From Acidobacteriota bacterium (lineage in GTDB: Bacteria > Acidobacteriota > Blastocatellia > Pyrinomonadales > Pyrinomonadaceae), in contig JAHEEZ010000034.1 in NCBI GenBank assembly GCA_024640445.1, forward strand, positions 1 through 20,903: 20,903 nucleotides of DNA, written 5' to 3'. Each line of letters starts with the position of its first letter. Position 1 is the first letter of the stretch. Shown here in pieces: positions 16,767 through 20,903 of the stretch. The translations under genes were made by a program, and so were the position numbers. The notes beneath the pieces are model-generated. The model had not been told where the DNA came from. It did no database searches and saw only the letters and a program-made list of their open reading frames with translations.

Positions 16767-18713
16767 CTAGTCCTTGTTCTCTTCCTCGGGCTCCTCTTCC
16801 GCGTCCACGTATTCGGCGTCGATCACGTCGTCGTCCGAACTCGCGGCAGCGGTTTCGTCACCACCTGCAGATGCCGATGAAGCCTGTTCAGCGGTGTCGC
16901 CGCCGGCTCCAGCGGTCTGCTGGGAATAAAGGACCTCAGCGAGTTTGTGCGAAGCGGACTGGAGCCTTTCAAACGCGCTGTTCATAGCGTCGGCGTCCGT
17001 GCCCTTCAATGCTTCCTTCGAGTCCGAAATCGCCGTCTCGACCTCGCTGCGCTCTGCATCGCCTAGCTTGTCCTTGCTTTCGTCAAAGGACTTCTCGACG
17101 TTGTAGACCAAACCGTCGAGGCGGTTCCTTGCCTCGATCTCCCCTTTCTTCTTCTCATCGTCCGCAGAGTGCGACTCGGCATCCTTCATCATCTTGTCGA
17201 TCTCGTCCTTCGACAGACCGGAAGAAGCCGTGATCGTGATCTTCTGCTCGCGACCGGTACCCACATCCTTTGCGGACACGTTTACGATACCGTTCGCGTC
17301 GATGTCAAAGGTCACCTCGACCTGCGGAACGCCCCTCGGTGCGGGCGGAATTCCGACGAGGTGGAATTTTCCAAGTGTCTTGTTGTCGCCGGCCATCGGG
17401 CGTTCACCCTGAAGCACGTGAACTTCGACAGACGTCTGGTTGTCCGAAGCCGTCGAAAAGATCTCGCTCTTTCTGGTCGGGATCGTGGTGTTTCTCGGGA
17501 TCATCTCCGTGAAGACGCCTCCGAGGGTCTCGATTCCGAGTGTGAGCGGCGTTACGTCGAGAAGCAGGATGTCCTTCTTGTCTCCCGAAAGTACGCCCGC
17601 CTGAACCGCAGCGCCGACTCCGACGACTTCGTCAGGGTTGACGGACTTGTTCGGTTCCTTGCCGAAGAACTCCTTGACCATTTCCTGAACCTTCGGGATA
17701 CGAGTGGACCCGCCGACGAGTACCAACTCGTCTATGTCCTTGGGTTCCAGTCCTGCATCCTTGATCGCCTTTTCGACCGGCGGCATGAGCCGCTTGAGAA
17801 CGGGCTCGACAAGCGCTTCGAATTTCGAGCGTGTCAGTTTCTGCACAAGGTGCTTCGGTCCGCTCTGGTCGGCGGTGATGAACGGCAGGTTGATCTCGGT
17901 CTCCATCGTGCTCGAGAGCTCGATCTTCGCCTTTTCCGCTGCCTCTTTCAGGCGCTGAAGCGCCATCTTGTCGCTCGTCAGATCGATTCCCTGGTCTTTC
18001 TTGAATTCGTTAATGATCCAGTTGATCAAAAGATCGTCAACATCGTCACCGCCGAGGTGAGTGTCGCCGTTCGTGGACTTCACTTCCACAACGCCTTCTC
18101 CTACTTCCAGAACGGAGATATCGAACGTACCGCCGCCGAAGTCGAACACAGCGATGGTCTCATCTGCTTTCTTGTCCAATCCGTAGGCCAGCGCGGCAGC
18201 CGTCGGTTCATTCACGATCCTCGCTACTTCGAGGCCCGCGATCTTGCCGGCGTCCTTTGTCGCCTGGCGCTGTGCGTCGTTAAAGTAGGCGGGAACGGTG
18301 ATAACGGCCTTTTCAACCTTCTGACCGAGATAATCTTCCGCGGACTGCTTCAGTTTCTGAAGGACCATCGCGGCTATCTCCGGCGGAGAATACTGTTTGC
18401 CGTCGGCTGTGATCCTGACGTCTCCATTCGAGGCTTTCTCAACCTTATAAGGCACCTGCGAGATCTCTTCGGAAACCTCATCGAACCGGCGCCCCATGAA
18501 CCTCTTTATCGAATAGAGCGTGTTCTCGGGATTTGTCACGGCCTGGCGCTTTGCCACCTGGCCAACAAGGCGGTTTCCGTCCTTCGCAAACGCCACTACC
18601 GACGGGGTGGTCCTGCCACCCTCGGAGTTCGTGATCACGACGGGTTCGCCTCCTTCCATTACGGCAACGACCGAGTTGGTCGTGCCCAGATCTATTCCAA
18701 TGATTTTGCTCAT
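16767..18713 (-). CDS. dnaK: Molecular chaperone DnaK (Hsp70)
   Basis: A 648-residue cytoplasmic Hsp70 of the usual length. The ATPase domain opens with GIDLGTTNSVVAVMEGG and carries VFDFGGGTFDISVLE and LVGGSTRIPKVQ. The interdomain linker is DILLLDVTPLTLGIETLGG, followed by the beta substrate-binding domain and the helical lid. The C-terminal tail is Ala/Ser/Gly-rich and ends in the DDDVIDAEYVD type, then an acidic stretch. GGAG lies 7 nt before the ATG. It is the first gene of the cluster with dnaJ and hspR, and is transcribed from a promoter overlapped by a HAIR-like site. grpE does not lie between dnaK and dnaJ as it does in Streptomyces. Confidence 0.98.
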   Translation of the reverse strand: MSKIIGIDLGTTNSVVAVMEGGEPVVITNSEGGRTTPSVVAFAKDGNRLVGQVAKRQAVTNPENTLYSIKRFMGRRFDEVSEEISQVPYKVEKASNGDVRITADGKQYSPPEIAAMVLQKLKQSAEDYLGQKVEKAVITVPAYFNDAQRQATKDAGKIAGLEVARIVNEPTAAALAYGLDKKADETIAVFDFGGGTFDISVLEVGEGVVEVKSTNGDTHLGGDDVDDLLINWIINEFKKDQGIDLTSDKMALQRLKEAAEKAKIELSSTMETEINLPFITADQSGPKHLVQKLTRSKFEALVEPVLKRLMPPVEKAIKDAGLEPKDIDELVLVGGSTRIPKVQEMVKEFFGKEPNKSVNPDEVVGVGAAVQAGVLSGDKKDILLLDVTPLTLGIETLGGVFTEMIPRNTTIPTRKSEIFSTASDNQTSVEVHVLQGERPMAGDNKTLGKFHLVGIPPAPRGVPQVEVTFDIDANGIVNVSAKDVGTGREQKITITASSGLSKDEIDKMMKDAESHSADDEKKKGEIEARNRLDGLVYNVEKSFDESKDKLGDAERSEVETAISDSKEALKGTDADAMNSAFERLQSASHKLAEVLYSQQTAGAGGDTAEQASSASAGGDETAAASSDDDVIDAEYVDAEEEPEEENKD

Positions 18714-18785
18714 CTTAAGTCTCCAGTGTTTAAGAATTATTACCGCTCGAAAACAAGTTATTCGATAGAATAAGCCGATATTAGT

Positions 18786-18841
18786 CTTGAGCCTGAAGGA
18801 AGTATAAGACTTGAGTGTATTACTGTCAAGGTTGCTTGAGT
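18786..18841 (-). promoter_or_regulatory. HAIR-like HspR operator with extra half-sites
   Basis: CTTGACA-N7-ACTCAAG at 18830-18810 fits the published HAIR consensus CTTGAGT-N7-ACTCAAG in 12 of 14 arm positions. Two further half-sites in the same orientation, ACTCAAG (18841-18835) and GCTCAAG (18792-18786), lie 24-25 bp to either side. The operator covers the -35 and most of the spacer of the dnaK promoter, which would let HspR exclude RNA polymerase. Confidence 0.8.
18801..18829 (-). promoter_or_regulatory. Sigma-70 type promoter of the dnaK operon
   Basis: On the minus strand TTGACA (18829-18824) and TATACT (18806-18801) are separated by exactly 17 bp. The start of transcription should be near 18794, giving a leader of about 80 nt before dnaK. 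This is the best promoter in the window. Confidence 0.85.
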
Positions 18842-18910
18842 ATCATACTAGCAGGTCGCAGATCGGACGCAATTCTCCGCCCGGCGCACTTCGGTTGCAA
18901 TACACAAGGC

Positions 18911-19492
18911 TCAGGACTGTTTGGCGTCTTCTTCGCCCATCAAACGTGCGACAAAGAATATGTAATGGCATCCGGAGGCCGCAGCGAGAACGACCACTAT
19001 TGTATAAACGGTTGGCAGATACGCGGTGTAATCAGAAACGGCGGCGAGCAGAATGAGGCCGACCGCCAGAACCTGTACGGTCGTACTGAGTTTCCCAAGC
19101 CATGACGGCCGGAAACCCCTGAACCCGGTCATGATATTGATCGCACCCGCTACAGTGACGATCAGAATATCGCGTCCGATCACAGCTGCCGTAACCCAAA
19201 AGGGAACCGGTAGATGGTGTGTCGGCTGGAGAACGTTGGGAAGCGTGAGAATGACGAACGCGACGGTCATCAGGAGTTTGTCAGCAATAGGATCTATGAT
19301 CGTGCCCAACTCCGACTCCTGGTTGAACCGCCTGGCGATGAAACCGTCCACACCGTCCGAAATTCCAGCGACGATAAACACGAAAAGCGCCAACCCGCTG
19401 TATCCATAAAACAACAGGCTTGCGAAAACAGGGATGAGCGCCATCCGAATGAGAGTGAGAAGATTGGGAATGGTCAGAATATTTGAGTACAT
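18911..19492 (-). CDS. pgsA: CDP-diacylglycerol-glycerol-3-phosphate 3-phosphatidyltransferase
   Basis: A 193-residue integral membrane enzyme that makes phosphatidylglycerophosphate, the committed step to phosphatidylglycerol and cardiolipin. The CDP-alcohol phosphotransferase motif DxxDGxxARx8GxxxDxxxD is complete at residues 46-71 (DGVDGFIARR, then GTIIDPIADK). The N-terminus TIPNLLTLIRMALIPVF and several hydrophobic segments are typical of PgsA. The family also includes phosphatidylserine synthases, but length and N-terminus favour PgsA. It begins 38 nt after the metallophosphoesterase gene and is probably co-transcribed with it. No ribosome-binding site is obvious and no terminator is seen behind it. 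Confidence 0.92.
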   Translation of the reverse strand: MYSNILTIPNLLTLIRMALIPVFASLLFYGYSGLALFVFIVAGISDGVDGFIARRFNQESELGTIIDPIADKLLMTVAFVILTLPNVLQPTHHLPVPFWVTAAVIGRDILIVTVAGAINIMTGFRGFRPSWLGKLSTTVQVLAVGLILLAAVSDYTAYLPTVYTIVVVLAAASGCHYIFFVARLMGEEDAKQS

Positions 19493-19530
19493 CAGCAGGC
19501 AATTCAGCGGACCGTTTCAAAACAAGCGTT

Positions 19531-20388
19531 TCAGGCCGTCCGCAGTTCTATGAGAGAGATTTCCGGAGGGCATTGATATCTGACCGGAAGCACCACGGTT
19601 CCGATCCCGCGGGTTATATATATCTGCGTCTCCTTTCTCTTATGGAGTCCGCTCGAAAAACGCCTGTGAGCCAGGATCCTCTTCTCCTTTTCTCTGATCT
19701 TCACCTGTCCCCCGTGCGTATGGCCGCTGAACATAACATCGACTTCCCACCGCGCGGCCTGACGAAGGATGACCGGGTTGTGCGCCAGAAGCATCTTCAT
19801 TTCGTCAGGAAAAGAGCCGTGAAGAGCTTGCTTGAGATCGGTCCGCTTGACCATGAAATCATCAACCCCGCAAAGCCAGAACGAAGCGTCGCGCGCCTTG
19901 AGCCTGAAACCTGTATTCACAAGCATCGACACTCCCTTCGCCTCAAGCGCCTTCGCGACCGCGTCCGCGTCGGTCCAGTGGTCGTGATTTCCAAGACAGG
20001 CGTAAGTCCCAAATTCAGATTCGAGGCGGCCCAGGGCTTCCGCCACCGGCCGTATGTACTCGCTCTCGTGCGAAACGTAATCGCCTGTGAGCACGACAAG
20101 ATCAGGGCCGAGCTCATTAGCCGCTTCGATCGCATTCTCGATGTGCTGAATATCCGTGAATGGACTGTGGTGGAAATCCGAAAGGTGAACGATCCGGAAT
20201 CCTTCGAGTTTCTTCGGGAGCTTCTCTAGCGAAATGGTCACTTCCTCGAGCGCAAGCGTACTCGCCTCATCGATAGCGCTTCGCGCGGTCTTTGAGAAAT
20301 TGCTGGCAAGAAGCCTTAAAGGGGTATCCGACGCCACTGCCGAGGATATCCTCTCCGAGATCTTCTTCTTATACACGTTGTGTTTCAT
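19531..20388 (-). CDS. Calcineurin-like metallophosphoesterase (YaeI/YkuE type)
   Basis: A 285-residue binuclear-metal phosphoesterase. The motifs are in order: LSDFHHSP (Asp71, His73), TGDYV (Asp103), GNHDHW (133-138), LAHNP (201-205) and GHTHGG (222-227), so all metal ligands are present. This group includes UDP-2,3-diacylglucosamine-hydrolase-like and phosphodiesterase members (YaeI, YkuE), but substrate cannot be assigned. The N-terminal 60 residues are basic and helical without the Tat signal or membrane helix usual in YkuE-type proteins. The ATG at 20388 is preferred over an upstream GTG at 20469, because the GTG overlaps the -35 of a candidate promoter and the added 27 residues have no family character. 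It lies upstream of pgsA, which suggests but does not prove a lipid-related role. Confidence 0.87.
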   Translation of the reverse strand: MKHNVYKKKISERISSAVASDTPLRLLASNFSKTARSAIDEASTLALEEVTISLEKLPKKLEGFRIVHLSDFHHSPFTDIQHIENAIEAANELGPDLVVLTGDYVSHESEYIRPVAEALGRLESEFGTYACLGNHDHWTDADAVAKALEAKGVSMLVNTGFRLKARDASFWLCGVDDFMVKRTDLKQALHGSFPDEMKMLLAHNPVILRQAARWEVDVMFSGHTHGGQVKIREKEKRILAHRRFSSGLHKRKETQIYITRGIGTVVLPVRYQCPPEISLIELRTA

Positions 20389-20438
20389 TACCCGAAGATG
20401 TTCTGACGCGTGATTCCGGATTTCGGCGCCAGGTACCG

Positions 20439-20468
20439 AATCTAACCACTTATCGGTACAAATGTCCA
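20439..20468 (-). promoter_or_regulatory. Candidate promoter of the metallophosphoesterase-pgsA pair
   Basis: On the minus strand TGGACA (20468-20463) and TAGATT (20444-20439) are separated by 18 bp. The predicted leader to the ATG at 20388 is about 45 nt. A lone TTGACA further upstream (near 20516) has no matching -10. Confidence 0.4.
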
Positions 20469-20587
20469 CGTGCCGCTCGCCTCACGGCCCGCTTCCTGCT
20501 TGGCGATCCCGTCATTGTCAAGCGGGAGGTGGAAAGAACGAAGTGCTCGTGAAAGAGCGCAAAATGTTTTGGGTAGAGCATAGTCCC

Positions 20588-20641
20588 GTTTAGCGTGTCT
20601 GCTTTTTGGACGCGACTGGCGCTCAGGTGCGCCCGCTAAAC
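20588..20641. repeat. Nested palindromic element
   Basis: GTTTAGCG (20588-20595) and CGCTAAAC (20634-20641) form an 8-bp inverted repeat. Inside it GGCGC-TCAGGT-GCGCC (20618-20633) forms a second hairpin directly against the right arm. No T-run follows on either strand as a terminator would need. It may be a small dispersed palindromic unit; copy number elsewhere is unknown. The rest of the gap from 20470 to 20696 shows no gene. Confidence 0.45.
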
Positions 20642-20663
20642 AAATACATCGTGGCGGCCGCGT

Positions 20664-20691
20664 CCCCTCATTACTCATCTCTCAGCACTCA
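20664..20691. repeat. Degenerate 7-bp tandem array (nnnnTCA)
   Basis: Four 7-mers read CCCCTCA, TTACTCA, TCTCTCA and GCACTCA. The array starts 5 nt beyond the stop codon of the permease gene. Its units resemble those at 5905-5939. Confidence 0.6.
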
Positions 20692-20696
20692 GCGCG

Positions 20697-20903
20697 CTAC
20701 CTCATAGGCCAGAAGACCGGCACGAGAACGACCGACACAACGAAGACCACTATGGTCAGTATTGTCCCGATCTTCACGAAATCAAGGAACCTGTAGTTTC
20801 CCGGGGTGTAGACAAGCACGCACGCCGGTTCGAGGGGGGTCATGAACGAGAATGACGCGGCATATGTGATACCGATCGCGAACGTTCTCGGATCAAGCCC
20901 GAG
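20697..20903 (-). CDS. SLC13-family anion permease, C-terminal fragment
   Basis: Sixty-eight codons and a TAG stop are present; the gene continues beyond the right edge of the window. The fragment reads AIGITYAASFSFMTPLEPAC, then VLVYTPGNYRFLDFVKIG, then a final membrane helix (TILTIVVFVVSVVLVPVFW). This is the C-terminal pattern of divalent-anion:sodium symporter (SLC13/DASS) permeases, where the small-residue SFMTP hairpin is part of the substrate site. The likely cargo is sulfate or a dicarboxylate, which cannot be decided from this part. Whether the missing N-terminal part holds TrkA-C domains is not visible. Confidence 0.85.
   Translation of the reverse strand, partial: LGLDPRTFAIGITYAASFSFMTPLEPACVLVYTPGNYRFLDFVKIGTILTIVVFVVSVVLVPVFWPMR

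Noticed and set aside
17169..18773. A 534-codon open frame on the plus strand opposite dnaK
   Set aside because: It is the mirror of the highly conserved dnaK frame. Antisense dnaK frames are a known source of false annotation (the so-called NAD-specific glutamate dehydrogenase family). There is no ribosome-binding site or promoter for it.
20442..20678. A 78-codon frame on the minus strand in the permease-metallophosphoesterase gap
   Set aside because: It has no recognisable features, starts inside the 7-bp array and overlaps the candidate promoter; it is probably chance.
80..20903. A defence, secondary-metabolite or mobile system spanning several genes
   Set aside because: The genes are housekeeping or single-function genes typical of a chromosome core, with no transposase, integrase, toxin, nuclease or biosynthetic cluster.

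Overview
The window looks like ordinary chromosome from an Acidobacteriota bacterium, most likely class Blastocatellia. This is an inference from gene content and style: an Oar-type TonB-dependent receptor with a carboxypeptidase-regulatory-like N-terminus, a DUF4388 protein, a YncE-propeller/phosphoesterase fusion, a dnaK-dnaJ-hspR cluster, signal peptides ending just before Gln, and short-period degenerate tandem arrays between genes. All eleven genes I can support lie on the minus strand, so the window reads right to left.

Right end (20903 to 18911): the C-terminus of an SLC13-type anion permease, a gap of about 230 bp with a degenerate 7-bp array and a palindromic element, then a calcineurin-like metallophosphoesterase followed 38 bp later by pgsA (phosphatidylglycerophosphate synthase). 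Middle right (18841 to 15069): a heat-shock cluster dnaK-dnaJ-hspR. Its promoter has a perfect -35 and a near-perfect -10 embedded in a HAIR-like operator, so HspR probably represses its own operon. grpE is absent from the cluster. Middle (14960 to 10620): a large TonB-dependent outer-membrane receptor ending in a strong terminator, then a cytoplasmic TPR/DUF4388 protein ending in a second strong terminator. Middle left (10471 to 5935): smc, with an unusual acidic insertion in its ATPase head, coupled by a 1-nt gap to an exported protein of unknown function. Left end (5745 to 80): a secreted GH3 beta-glucosidase, a terminator, and a membrane-anchored beta-propeller/phosphoesterase fusion, followed by a 9-bp-period array that runs to the window edge.

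I see no mobile element, CRISPR array, phage gene, rRNA or tRNA, and no clear multi-gene system that is new. The points most worth following are regulatory and structural: the promoter-embedded HAIR operator, the SMC head insertion, an inverted repeat spanning a possible smc -10 and the smc start, a 14-bp tandem repeat running into the hspR start, and the arrays found at gene 3' ends. Several start codons were moved inward from the longest open frame, on grounds given in each entry.
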